Source: Nonomuraea thailandensis
GTDB taxonomy: Bacteria > Actinomycetota > Actinomycetes > Streptosporangiales > Streptosporangiaceae
Assembly (NCBI RefSeq): GCF_024172165.1
Contig: NZ_JAMZEB010000002.1
Location: 2,997,501-3,061,500, forward strand
Direction: 5' to 3'
Length of the DNA stretch: 64,000 bases
Each line of letters opens with the position of its first letter. The first letter of the stretch is position 1. Below the pieces are notes generated by a model. It saw nothing but the letters and a program-made list of their open reading frames with translations. It ran no database searches and was not told the origin of the DNA. Below are positions 7,757 through 15,319 of the stretch, one piece after another. The translations under genes were made by a program, and so were the position numbers.

Positions 7757-8239
7757 ATGCATATTCGCTCGTTCGTTCAGCACGACCTCGCCCCGCTCAT
7801 CGATCTGACCATCGAGACGTTCGGGCCGTTCTACGAGGATCACTTCCGTCCCGCGGTCGGCGACGTCGTCTTCGCCAACCAGCACGGCGCCTGGCGCGAC
7901 GACTACCGCGAGCAGGTCGCCGGGCTGCACGACCCGGCCGCGCACAGGTACGTCGCGGTCGCGGAGGAGGGCCCCGCCATCGCCGGCTACGTGGCCTGGA
8001 GCGCCGACACGGCGCGCAGGAACGGCGCCGTCTCGCACCTCGCCGTCACGGCGGAGTACCGCCGGCACGGCACGGGGGCGGCGTTGTGCGAGCACGCCTT
8101 CGCGGCCATGCGGGCCCTGGGCGCCGAAGTGGTCGAGATCGGCACCGGAGGCGATCCCTTCCACGCGCCCGCCAGGGCCCTGTACGAGAAGCTGGGGTGC
8201 ACGGCGGTGCCCGTCGCCTACTACTACCGGCAGCTCTGA
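7757..8239 (+). CDS. GNAT family N-acetyltransferase
   Basis: 160 residues opening MHIRSFVQHDLAPLIDLTIETFGPFYEDHF, a common N-terminal pattern of GNAT enzymes. The cofactor loop is AVTAEYRRHGTGAALCEHAF (RRHGTG), and the end has PARALYEKLGCTAVPVAYYYRQL. The ATG at 7757 follows GAAAGG. The 200 bases before it hold no other gene that I can support. Substrate unknown. Confidence 0.87.
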   Translation: MHIRSFVQHDLAPLIDLTIETFGPFYEDHFRPAVGDVVFANQHGAWRDDYREQVAGLHDPAAHRYVAVAEEGPAIAGYVAWSADTARRNGAVSHLAVTAEYRRHGTGAALCEHAFAAMRALGAEVVEIGTGGDPFHAPARALYEKLGCTAVPVAYYYRQL

Positions 8240-8419
8240 CCTCGTCGGGTCAGGCTCAGCCCGGGGTGCAGACCACATGGACCTGCCCCCGGGCACCATC
8301 GCCCGCCGCGGCCCGGCCGTGGTCGCGGACGGACCGCGTCAGCGCCTGCGGGGCGCGGCGCGGAGCCCGTACCAGCCGATGACGGCCACGAGCGCTGGAC
8401 GATGACGGGCGGCCCCGCC

Positions 8420-8986
8420 TCATCTCTTGATCTCGTAGCGCAGAAGGGCCACACCGTTCCCGAACGAGGTGGCCTCGATCAGCCTCAGGTCCTGCCGATC
8501 CTCGAAAACGCGGGTCCCCTTGCCGCGTGACACCGGGCAGACCAGCATCTGGACCACGTCGACGACGCCGGCGCTCATCAGGGAGCGCATGAGCTCCAGG
8601 CTTCCCCACAGCCAGATGTCCTTGCCGCTCCGCTCCTTGAGCTCCCGGACGGTGGCGACCGGGTCGCGCGTCACGGTCGCGGCGGGAAAGGCGCCCTAGG
8701 GGGCTTCGTCGAGCGTGGAGGAGGCGACGAACTTGGTGAGGTTGTTGAGCTTCTCGCCGTACTCGCCCTGCTCGCCGGCGTACGGCCAGTAGTCCTTGGA
8801 CTGGGCGTAGGTGTTCGCACCGAGGACCAGCGTGTCGACCGAGTCGATGAGCCCCATCACCCTCGCCACGAACGCCTTGTCGGTGGTCTCGGAGAAGGGC
8901 TCGCCGGAGACGAAGCCGAGCCCGCCGTCCTCCTCCGCGGCGATGTTGTCGACGGTGACCCACTGCTGGACGACGAGTTTCCGCAT
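8420..8986 (-). pseudogene. Dihydrofolate-reductase/RibD-C family gene interrupted by one in-frame TAG
   Basis: The frame from the ATG at 8984-8986 (RBS AAAGGACAGG) reads MRKLVVQQWVTVDNIAAEEDGG and TLVLGANTYAQSKDYWPY, then LTKFVASSTLDEAP. A TAG stop follows at 8696-8698. The same frame then continues GAFPAATVTRDP, IWLWGSLELMRSLMSAG and ALLRYEIKR to 8420. In relatives the position of the stop is tryptophan (DEAPWG), so a single TGG to TAG change explains it. Without the stop it would be a normal DHFR-like reductase of 188 residues. It is either a recent nonsense mutation or a base-call error. Both halves keep coding-like codon use, which fits a recent event. Confidence 0.85.
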
Positions 8987-9201
8987 CACTGACCTGTCCT
9001 TTCGGGCATCTGCCGGTACGGGGCTGTGACGGCCCCGGCGCCGGAGGAACCGGAGCGGTTCTCCGCTCCCGGGACGGAACCGTGCACCGGTTCTCGACAT
9101 CTCGTCGCGGTTCCGTCCGTTATGGTTTGGCGTTCTGCCGCCCGGTCAGCGGAGAATGGTCCGAAAAGACCTCACCCCCCACCTCCTGCGACGGGCCGAC
9201 G

Positions 9202-9624
9202 ATGACGATGGAGCGGGTGCTGCGCTATCCGATCAGCACCGATCTGGGCCGCCTGCGTGACCTGGTCAGCGCCTATGCCGTGGCCGGCGGTCTGCGCGGC
9301 GAGCGGTTGATGGATCTGGTGCTCGCGGTCAACGAGGCGGTCACCAACGTGCTCGACCACGGCGGCGCCGCCGGCACGCTCACCGTCCGCACCCGGCCCG
9401 GCACCATCACCGTGCACGTCGAGGACGTGGCCGGCCACCTGACCCGCGATCACCTGGACCAAGCCAAGATCGACCCGGCCGCCTCGCACGGGTACGGTCT
9501 GTGGATCATCCAGCGTCTGTGCGACCAGGTCCATCTCGACAGGACCGGCCAGGGCTCCCTGCTCACCCTGACCATGCACGTCCCCAGTACGGAGGGCGGA
9601 CCCGGCGCCACCGGCCGGCCCTAG
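9202..9624 (+). CDS. RsbW-like anti-sigma factor / histidine-kinase-like ATPase
   Basis: About 140 residues forming one HATPase_c domain: MERVLRYPISTDLGRLRDLVSAYA, then LVLAVNEAVTNVLDHGG (N-box, Mg-ATP site), TVHVEDVAG (G1-like) and SHGYGLWIIQRLCDQV (G2 box). Such proteins phosphorylate anti-anti-sigma factors or sequester sigma factors. I chose the ATG at 9202; the frame is open from 9082 but the added residues show no homology. It lies 80 bases upstream of a PP2C phosphatase on the same strand, the usual kinase/phosphatase pairing of a partner-switching module. The cognate STAS protein and sigma factor are not in the window. Confidence 0.85.
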   Translation: MTMERVLRYPISTDLGRLRDLVSAYAVAGGLRGERLMDLVLAVNEAVTNVLDHGGAAGTLTVRTRPGTITVHVEDVAGHLTRDHLDQAKIDPAASHGYGLWIIQRLCDQVHLDRTGQGSLLTLTMHVPSTEGGPGATGRP

Positions 9625-9670
9625 GAGCCGGGCACCCGAAGAGGGACGCCGAGGGGGCATGGGAAGGATG

Positions 9671-9694
9671 GTGCATAAGATGCACTAAAGGAGG
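9671..9694 (+). promoter_or_regulatory. Palindrome and ribosome site ahead of the PP2C phosphatase
   Basis: GTGCAT-AAG-ATGCAC is a perfect palindrome at 9671-9685, followed at once by AAAGGAGG (9688-9694), the Shine-Dalgarno of the gene starting at 9704. The centre TAAGAT could also serve as a -10 box. If transcribed, the hairpin would sit directly before the ribosome site; if not, it could be an operator. Confidence 0.5.
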
Positions 9695-9703
9695 CATGGT
9701 GCC

Positions 9704-11407
9704 ATGAACATCGCACGCGGCACGGCTGACGCGCCTGCCTCGGCTGAAGACAGCGGAGCCGATGCGCTGCCCGGCCTCCTCGACGCGGCCGCGTACGTGG
9801 TGGACGACCAAGGGCGCATCACCGGCGTCAACCGCCACGCCACGCTGTTGCTCCACCGCACCGCGGCCGAGCTGATCGGCCGGGACGCCCACGACCTGCT
9901 GCACCGCGGAAGAGCGGGCGAGCCGCTGCCGCGCGTCCGCTGCCTGATGAGACAGGCCCTGCTCACCGGCCGCACACTGCACGACGACCAGGCCTGGTTC
10001 GAGCGCGGGGACGGCTCGGTGCTCCCCGTCTCCTGGGTCGTCACCCCGTGCCGGACCAGCGAGGGCAGGACCGGAGCGCTGGTGGTGTTCCACCAGGTCG
10101 CCACGCCCGGGGAAGCGGAGGAGCCGGCGCCGGCCATCGCGCCGATGTCGGAGCTGGATCGGCTCGCCCTGCTCGCGGAGACCACCACGACGCTCACCTC
10201 GAGCCTCAACGCCGAGGAGATCCTGCGCCAACTGGTGCGCCTGGTGGTGCCGCTCCTCGGCGACTGGGCCATCGTGGACCTGCTCACCGACCGCAGGGGC
10301 GTCGAGCGGGCCGTGGTGGTGCACCATGAGGACGGCGCCCTGGTGCACCGGGAGGACCTGGAGGGGCCGATGCCCCCGGTGCCCGAGGAATCCTCCATGC
10401 CGCTGTCCCGGGCGCTGCGCGGAGTCACCGCCACGCTGGCGAGCCCGGCCACGTACGAAGGACGGCCGGATTCCGGCATCGCGGTCGCGCAGCAGGAGCT
10501 CTTCCAGGCGACCGGCATGCACTCGGCGAGCATCGCGCCGATCCGCGGCGTACGGGAGGTGGTCGGAGCGCTGACCCTCGGCCGGGCCGCGCGCTCCGGC
10601 GCGTTCACCGCCGCTGACCTGCTGCTGGTCGAGGACATCGCCCGCCGCGCCGGCCTGGCCCTGGACAACGCCCGCCTGTACGAACGCCAGCGCCGCGTCG
10701 CCGAGACCATGCAACGCCACCTGCTGCCGCAGATGCCGTCCGTGGCCGGGGTGCAGATGACGGCCTGCTACTGGCCCGCGCCGCACGCGTCTCAGGTCGG
10801 CGGCGACTGGTACGACGCCTTCGCCCTGCCCGGCGGCACCACCGCGCTGGTGATCGGCGACGTGGTCGGCCATGACCTGGACGCCGCCGCGGGAATGGCG
10901 CAGGTCTGCAACATGCTGCGAGCCTACGCCGGGGCGGAGCGGGAGCCGCCCAGCATGATCGTGAACAGGCTCGACCAGGCGGTGTCCCGCATGGCCCAGG
11001 CCGTCATGGCCACCGTCGTCTTCGCCCGGCTGGAGCGCGCGGACGACGGCAGATGGCTCCTGCACTGGACCAACGCCGGTCATCTGCCGCCGCTGCTGGT
11101 GGAACGGGACGGACAGGCCCGGTTCCTGGAGGAGGGGCAAGGGCTGCTCCTGGGCACGGGGCTGCGCCCCGACCGTGCCGACGCCGTCACGGAGCTGCCC
11201 CCGGGCTCGACCCTGGTGTTCTACACCGACGGACTGGTCGAGTCGCATCGCCACACTCTGGACCATGGCCTCACCCGGTTGCGGCGACACGCCGCCTCAC
11301 TGGCCCACCGTGGTCTGGACTCCTACTGCGATGTGCTGTTCGAACGCACTCGTCCGGCCGACAACGACGACGACGTCGCCATGCTGGTCCTGCGCGTCCC
11401 CGAGTAG
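9704..11407 (+). CDS. PAS-GAF-PP2C (SpoIIE/RsbU-type) serine phosphatase
   Basis: 567 residues in three blocks. A PAS domain covers about 24-130 (GLLDAAAYVVDDQGRITGVNRHATLLLHR...). A GAF domain covers about 160-325 (LTSSLNAEEILRQLVRLVVPLLGDWA...). A PP2C SpoIIE domain runs from about 335 to the end. Metal-binding motifs are visible: QVGGDWYDAF, ALVIGDVVGHDLDAAAGMAQ, LHWTNAGHLPPLLV, FYTDGLVESH and DNDDDVAMLVLRV. Such enzymes dephosphorylate anti-anti-sigma factors in response to a signal sensed by PAS/GAF. The ATP-binding kinase-like protein just upstream is the likely opposing partner. A strong hairpin follows the stop. Confidence 0.92.
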   Translation: MNIARGTADAPASAEDSGADALPGLLDAAAYVVDDQGRITGVNRHATLLLHRTAAELIGRDAHDLLHRGRAGEPLPRVRCLMRQALLTGRTLHDDQAWFERGDGSVLPVSWVVTPCRTSEGRTGALVVFHQVATPGEAEEPAPAIAPMSELDRLALLAETTTTLTSSLNAEEILRQLVRLVVPLLGDWAIVDLLTDRRGVERAVVVHHEDGALVHREDLEGPMPPVPEESSMPLSRALRGVTATLASPATYEGRPDSGIAVAQQELFQATGMHSASIAPIRGVREVVGALTLGRAARSGAFTAADLLLVEDIARRAGLALDNARLYERQRRVAETMQRHLLPQMPSVAGVQMTACYWPAPHASQVGGDWYDAFALPGGTTALVIGDVVGHDLDAAAGMAQVCNMLRAYAGAEREPPSMIVNRLDQAVSRMAQAVMATVVFARLERADDGRWLLHWTNAGHLPPLLVERDGQARFLEEGQGLLLGTGLRPDRADAVTELPPGSTLVFYTDGLVESHRHTLDHGLTRLRRHAASLAHRGLDSYCDVLFERTRPADNDDDVAMLVLRVPE

Positions 11408-11449
11408 TGGCCAGGAGGATGACCCGGCCTGGGAGGGTGCGGATCAGCG

Positions 11450-11484
11450 GCGAGGCCGCGCGCGGGTCACGCGCGCGGCCTCGC
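11450..11484. terminator. Bidirectional terminator hairpin between convergent genes
   Basis: A perfect 15-bp inverted repeat (GCGAGGCCGCGCGCG / CGCGCGCGGCCTCGC) closes a five-base loop GGTCA. It lies between the stop of the PP2C phosphatase (11407) and the stop of the secreted protein gene on the other strand (11494). There is no U-tract, as is common in actinomycetes. Confidence 0.8.
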
Positions 11485-11493
11485 AACGGCGGC

Positions 11494-11913
11494 TCAGGAG
11501 ACGGTCAGATAGAACGCGGTCTCGGCCGGCACCCGGGAGCTCGCCCGGCTGTAGACGGTGATCGTGCGGTCGTCCATGTCGTGGTGCAGGTCGTGCCGGA
11601 CGCACTCGTCCCCGCCGCGCTCCACCGACATCGAGCGCGGGTGGTCGTAGCGGCCGATGGGCGTGACATGGATGGCCACGTCGCCGTGCAGGTCGACGAG
11701 GTGGCTCACGATGACGCAGTAGACGCCCCGGGACGGGTGCCAGACGTCGTCCACGTGCTTGCTGTTGGCCACCGACCCGTTGGCCTCGACCATCGCGGAG
11801 GCCTGGGCGTAGGGAGTGTCCGCGGACGCGGCCATCGGCGCCAGGAGCGCGGCGGCCGCCACGGCGGTGGCGCCGCCGAGTGCCCCGGTGGCGAATCGCC
11901 TGATGGTGTTCAT
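11494..11913 (-). CDS. Small secreted protein, paralog A
   Basis: 139 residues with a signal peptide (RR near the start, hydrophobic AVAAAALLAPMA, cleavage after ASA, mature start DTPYAQASAM). The mature part has two cysteines (GVYC and GDECV) that could form a disulfide. It shares with its upstream neighbour PYAQA, a GS turn, a tryptophan, the YC motif followed by a hydrophobic S-H pair, and a T-I-TVY strand near the end. No known family is recognised. It follows the paralog by 27 bases, with AGAAAGGACA as ribosome site. An exported beta-rich protein is likely, with unknown role. Confidence 0.75.
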   Translation of the reverse strand: MNTIRRFATGALGGATAVAAAALLAPMAASADTPYAQASAMVEANGSVANSKHVDDVWHPSRGVYCVIVSHLVDLHGDVAIHVTPIGRYDHPRSMSVERGGDECVRHDLHHDMDDRTITVYSRASSRVPAETAFYLTVS

Positions 11914-11940
11914 GTCGGTTGCGTGTCCTTTCTGTGGAAG

Positions 11941-12327
11941 CTACGGGATCAGCAGGTCGAAGCCGCTGTCGGCGAGGCGGCTGGTGTGGGTGCTGTAGAC
12001 GTTGACGGTGATGGTGTTGTCGAGCCGGCAGGTGGCCGACGGGTGACGGTAGGCGATGTGCGGCAGGCGCAGCGCGTGGCGTGGGGTGAGCTGGACCACC
12101 GAGTCGCGGGCGTCGACGTGGTGGCTGAGCTGCACGCAGTACCGGCCGGTGCCCGCCCGCCAGGACTTGACGACGTTCTTGCCCTCGTTGAGCGAACCGT
12201 CCGCGTCGATGATCGCGGCGGCCTGCGCGTACGGGGCCTTGAAGTCGGCATGGGCCGCGGGGCCGGCGATGGTGGCCAGACCGGTGGCGGCGAGCGTGAG
12301 GCAGCCCGCAAGAGCACGACGAAGCAT
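11941..12327 (-). CDS. Small secreted protein, paralog B
   Basis: 128 residues with a signal peptide MLRRALAGCLTLAATGLATIAG and cleavage after AHA. The mature protein starts DFKAPYAQAAAIIDADGSLNEG. It holds RYCVQLSHHVDAR and one further cysteine (SATCRLDNTITVNVYS), the same two-cysteine layout as the downstream paralog. The pair is probably a tandem duplication within one operon. An imperfect inverted repeat lies just upstream of the start, which is preceded by AAAGGGGG. Function unknown. Confidence 0.75.
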   Translation of the reverse strand: MLRRALAGCLTLAATGLATIAGPAAHADFKAPYAQAAAIIDADGSLNEGKNVVKSWRAGTGRYCVQLSHHVDARDSVVQLTPRHALRLPHIAYRHPSATCRLDNTITVNVYSTHTSRLADSGFDLLIP

Positions 12328-12342
12328 GAGGAATCCCCCTTT

Positions 12343-12367
12343 GTTACGGCTGAATGGAAGCCATAAC
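12343..12367. promoter_or_regulatory. Inverted repeat upstream of the secreted-protein pair
   Basis: GTTACGGC (12343-12350) and GCCATAAC (12360-12367) are inverted with one mismatch and a nine-base spacer. The repeat sits 16 bases before the start codon of the first secreted protein. It could be an operator; nothing nearby identifies the regulator. Confidence 0.35.
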
Positions 12368-12589
12368 GAAACGTAAGTTCGCGCAGGCGGCCGGGCCGTT
12401 CGCCACCCCGGATCGTTCGATCAAGGTTTCTTGCCCCGTCGCACGTGAACCCGTGGCCCTTTCAGTGCGTCCCGCTGACCCGCGCGCGGCGGTGGCCGCC
12501 GGACGGGCGCGTCACGACTCGCGTGACCGTCCGGTCTCGTCAGGCGAGTGAACCCTTCACAGCCCCGGAGAACGAAGAAGGTCGATGCA

Positions 12590-13040
12590 ATGAAGATCGC
12601 TGTCATCGGTGGGACCGGCCTCATCGGCTCGCGGGTCGTCGAGCTCCTGAACGCGGGCGGGCACGAGGCGGTGCCGCACTCGCCGTCCACGGGCCTTGAC
12701 CTGCTCAGCGGGGCGGGCCTGCACAAGTCGCTGGCGCCTGCTCAGGTTCGGGCCCGTGCCGTACTCGATCGTACGGGCCACGCAGTTCTTCGAGTACGTC
12801 GACGACGTGTTGTCCTGGACCGGCGACGAGCACACGGTCCGCCTGCCACCCGCCCTCGTGCAGCCCATGGCCGCGGCCGACGTCGCGCAGGGCGACCCCC
12901 GCACCGTCGTCACCGACAACGACGCCGGCATGTTCGCCGCAGCCTCCGGCTTCGCCCTGGTCGCCAAGGACGGCGCCCGCATCGCCGGCACCACCTACCG
13001 GGACTGGCTCGCGCGGAGCCCTCTGAGTAACCCATATTAG
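12590..13040 (+). pseudogene. NmrA/SDR-type NAD(P)-binding protein, decayed
   Basis: The ATG at 12590 opens a proper Rossmann start, MKIAVIGGTGLIGSRVVELLNAGGHEAV. Near 12720 the homology jumps to another frame: GPVPYSIVRATQFFEYVDDVLSW, TVRLPPALVQPMAAADVA, then TVVTDNDAGMFAAASGFAL and IAGTTYRDWL. The central part of the domain (about 80-100 residues) is missing, and a second gap lies after AADVA. This is a frameshifted gene with at least two internal deletions, not a short functional protein. The frame ends inside the candidate operator of the next gene. Confidence 0.8.
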
Positions 13041-13055
13041 CCATATAACGGTTAG
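13027..13055. promoter_or_regulatory. Candidate operator for the CGNR regulator, upstream of the GNAT gene
   Basis: The sequence can be written GTAACC-C-ATATT-A-GCC, a seven-base spacer, then CGGTTAG. The outer TAACC/GGTTA are inverted. A near-identical block (GTAACC-ATATT-GCC ... GGTAAG) covers the start of the CGNR regulator gene at 14350-14372. Two copies at the two ends of a regulator/enzyme pair suggest one protein binds both. Confidence 0.5.
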
Positions 13056-13122
13056 TTCTCTGCTCAAGGAGGGCAGAGGAGGTGTGGTCACCGAAACGCT
13101 CACGTAGATCGGCGGTGCGGCG

Positions 13123-13719
13123 ATGAACGCACGTGGCAAGCGAACGACGTCCGGCCCCCTGACGGTCAAGGAGCTGTCCAAGAAGACCTGGAGCGACTTC
13201 GAGACGGTTCTCGGGGACAACGGAGGCGCCCGTGGGTGCTGGTGCATGCACTGGCGGCTGTCCATCGCGGAATGGATGGAAGGAAAGGGAGAGGGCAACA
13301 AGAAGGCCATGAGCCGTCTCGCCCAGCGCGAGCCGGCGCCTGGCGTCATCGTCTACGACGACGACGCGCCGGTGGCATGGTGCTCGCTCGGGCCGCGTTC
13401 CTCGTTTCCGAGACTGGAACGCTCGCCGCTCCTGTCGAACATCGACGACGAGCCGGTCTGCGCGCTCGCGTGCGTCCTCGTCCACAAGAAGCACCGGGGC
13501 GCCGGGCTGCTGCCGGCCGTGCTGGAAGCGGTCTGTGGCTACGCGGCCTCCGCGGGTTACACGACCGCCGAAGGCTATCCCGTCGAACCCCGCGACGGGA
13601 AACGGGCGGGCGCGGACACGGCGATGACCGGGATAGCCAGCGCCTTTCTCAAGGCCGGATTCTCCGAGGTGGCCCGTCCGCGTAAGGACCGGCCCATCAT
13701 GCGGCGGAAACTCGCCTGA
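13123..13719 (+). CDS. GNAT family acetyltransferase with GCWCMHWR motif
   Basis: 198 residues. The start region has GGARGCWCMHWRLSIAEW, a Cys-rich signature seen in one GNAT subfamily. The cofactor site is ALACVLVHKKHRGAGLLPAVLEAV (HRGAGL). The end has AFLKAGFSEVARPRKDRPIMRRKL. Translation from the ATG at 13123 has only a weak ribosome site. A better one, AGAGGAGGT (13075-13083), is 40 bases away and not followed by a usable start, perhaps left from a lost gene. It is convergent with the CGNR regulator, and a long inverted repeat separates the stops. Confidence 0.85.
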   Translation: MNARGKRTTSGPLTVKELSKKTWSDFETVLGDNGGARGCWCMHWRLSIAEWMEGKGEGNKKAMSRLAQREPAPGVIVYDDDAPVAWCSLGPRSSFPRLERSPLLSNIDDEPVCALACVLVHKKHRGAGLLPAVLEAVCGYAASAGYTTAEGYPVEPRDGKRAGADTAMTGIASAFLKAGFSEVARPRKDRPIMRRKLA

Positions 13720-13730
13720 CACCGGGAAAG

Positions 13731-13796
13731 CGCGAGAAGGCACGCTGCCGGTCAGTGCTGGTTCCGGCTCTGACGGTGACGGCGCGCCTTCTCGCG
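13731..13796. terminator. Bidirectional terminator between GNAT and CGNR genes
   Basis: CGCGAGAAGGC (13731-13741) and GCCTTCTCGCG (13786-13796) are a perfect 11-bp inverted repeat. Inside lies a second imperfect stem (CCGGTCAG / CTGACGG). The right arm is inside the last codons of the CGNR gene. The position between two convergent stops fits a shared terminator. Confidence 0.55.
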
Positions 13797-14357
13797 GTTT
13801 CCGCAGATGCTCATGCTGCACCAGCGGCGGCGCCCGCCCCGGGAGGAATCCAGGAACAACCAGCCGCATCTTCCGCACGCCCTGATCCGGTCGTGCGGAA
13901 GGGTGAACACCGCATGGATCACCAGCAGTGACAGCGTCGCGGGAATCCCTTCCGGCGCCGTCCGCTCCGTGGTGAAACGGCCGGGCCCGGTGCCGGCCGG
14001 CTTGACCTGTTCCAACCGCACGCCTGCCCCGGCCCGCTCCAGCAGCGCGCCGAACGCGGCGGCGGGCACCGCCTCGCCGTGCGCGACCGCGCTGAACACG
14101 GCCCACGCCTGCTCGCGGACGGCGCGGACCTCCGTCACGAACTCGCTCGCGGAGGCCTCCGGCAAGGACGGCACCGTTTCGGCCAGGCCCGCCGACGCGC
14201 ACCACGTCAGGACGTCCGAGGGGTCCTTCAGCAGTTCCCCGTTCTCTGCCGGGTGGTTGCGGTCGAAGACGGTATTGGTGAGATCCAGAGCCGGGTGGCC
14301 GCCGACGAAGTGGCCGTCCTGCCACGGCGGCCGCATCTTCGTGGCCGAAGTAACCAT
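13752..14357 (-). CDS. CGNR zinc-finger regulator (ABATE domain)
   Basis: About 200 residues. The N-terminal ABATE part has FVGGHPALDLTNTVFDRNHP and a central helical region. The C-terminal zinc finger has four cysteines (ACGRCGWLFLD...RRWCSMSICGNREKARRH), the CGNR signature. These are putative one-component DNA-binding regulators. I prefer the ATG at 14355-14357, which gives the usual short N-terminus before FVGGHPALD. Starts at 14387 or 14405 would add up to 16 residues. The start codon lies inside a block also found upstream of the neighbouring GNAT gene, suggesting autoregulation and, at this start, a leaderless mRNA. Confidence 0.8.
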   Translation of the reverse strand: MVTSATKMRPPWQDGHFVGGHPALDLTNTVFDRNHPAENGELLKDPSDVLTWCASAGLAETVPSLPEASASEFVTEVRAVREQAWAVFSAVAHGEAVPAAAFGALLERAGAGVRLEQVKPAGTGPGRFTTERTAPEGIPATLSLLVIHAVFTLPHDRIRACGRCGWLFLDSSRGGRRRWCSMSICGNREKARRHRQSRNQH

Positions 14358-14372
14358 ATTGCCGAAGGTAAG
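14350..14372. promoter_or_regulatory. Second copy of the CGNR-associated site, over the regulator's own start
   Basis: GTAACC-ATATT-GCC, three bases, then AGGTAAG. It matches the site at 13027-13055 in the left block exactly apart from two single-base insertions there, and in the inverted right half (GGTAAG versus GGTTAG). The ATG at 14355-14357 (minus strand) is within it. Confidence 0.45.
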
Positions 14373-14474
14373 AGGTTTCTCCGGCATTGGCCAGCCTCGA
14401 CGCACCTCTGGGCCCCCGCTACGGCTCGCTGAGGGCGCTCACCTACCGGTGACCCGGCTCCTTCTTCGCAGGGG

Positions 14475-14807
14475 TCATCGCTCGCACCCGGCGGCGGGCC
14501 CGCCGGCGGGCTTGGCCGGAGACCGGGGAGGAGGCAGAGGACGCGGTGGCACGCTGGGGTCCGGCACACGCAGTGTCGCTGTACGCCACGCGGTCGATCG
14601 CGTTGTCACCACGTAGCCCTCGCCGCCGTACAGGGATTCGTAGCGGATCTCGATGTCGAGCCTGTGCTCGACCAGGCGCCCGAACTGCGCATGTGCCTCC
14701 CGGTCGAAGTTGTCCATCTCTATGAGGAACGCCTCGTACCCGGATTCGAGCGCCATCCGATCAAGGAGGCCATAGGCGCAGGGATAGGGATCCATGAAAT
14801 GGCGCAC
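14475..14807 (-). CDS. Hypothetical protein
   Basis: 110 residues opening MRHFMDPYPCAYGLLDRM, then ALESGYEAFLIEMDNFDREAHAQFGRLVEHRLDIEIRYE. The first 80 residues look like a globular alpha/beta protein. The last 30 are proline/alanine-rich (VPPRPLPPPRSPAKPAGG). Third-position GC is high but a little below neighbours. A frame on the other strand over the same bases is less convincing. I recognise no family. It may be a fragment of a larger gene. Confidence 0.45.
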   Translation of the reverse strand: MRHFMDPYPCAYGLLDRMALESGYEAFLIEMDNFDREAHAQFGRLVEHRLDIEIRYESLYGGEGYVVTTRSTAWRTATLRVPDPSVPPRPLPPPRSPAKPAGGPAAGCER

Positions 14808-14956
14808 CTTGCGTGCGGTTCCTCTTTCCCAGGGGCCGATGGGTTTGTTGTCCAGCCATACCTGAGAGCCGGTGATGATGGCTGGACCGAGGCCGGTATT
14901 GATGAGGAGCAGGCCGGACGGCCCTCCTGGTCATGCCGACCGCAGCAGCTCAGGCG

Positions 14957-15319
14957 CTACTTCTCGGCTGTGCCGGGTTTCCCGCTGGTGGACTCCTGGT
15001 AGATGTCCGCGAAGGTGCGCGAGTCCTTGATCAGGTCGTCGGCGAAGGCGGCGACGTCGTCGCCGATGAGCTCCAGGACCCCCTTGCCGGCCGCAACGCC
15101 CTCCTCGAAGAAGTCGAGGATCCCCGAGAGCAGGGACCCGTCGGTCAGCTCGACCGGCCCCACCTTGAAGAAGTACCTCTGCATCTCCTTGTAGACGATC
15201 TGATAGTCCGGCGGGAGCGCCTTGACCCGCGCCAGGTGCGCCCGCCACTGCTTCTTGCCCTCGATGATGTCCCGGATGCCCACGTCAGCCTCCCAACCGG
15301 CCCAATTTCCTGGCGACAT
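14957..15319 (-). CDS. DUF1048 family protein
   Basis: 120 residues with IIEGKKQWRAHLARVKALPPDYQIVYKEMQRYFFKVG, then SLLSGILDFFEEGVAAGKGVLELIGDDVAAFADDLIKDSRTF. This is the all-helical DUF1048 pattern (a short domain related to DUF1129-like helical proteins) usually found beside PadR regulators. It overlaps the preceding DUF1048 gene by 35 bases, which suggests translational coupling in a PadR-DUF1048-DUF1048 operon. The molecular role of the family is not known. Confidence 0.85.
   Translation of the reverse strand: MSPGNWAGWEADVGIRDIIEGKKQWRAHLARVKALPPDYQIVYKEMQRYFFKVGPVELTDGSLLSGILDFFEEGVAAGKGVLELIGDDVAAFADDLIKDSRTFADIYQESTSGKPGTAEK

Noticed and set aside
9563..11290. 575-codon minus-strand frame
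   Set aside because: Antisense to the PP2C phosphatase, which has clear motifs on the plus strand. The minus frame has low-complexity H/R/G-rich content.
13075..13107. Strong Shine-Dalgarno AGAGGAGGT and a possible seven-codon leader ORF
   Set aside because: The GTG at 13084 is only one base from the Shine-Dalgarno core, so translation is doubtful; noted under the GNAT gene instead.
14664..15002. 112-codon plus-strand frame
   Set aside because: It overlaps the more convincing minus-strand gene at 14475-14807 and the end of the DUF1048 gene.
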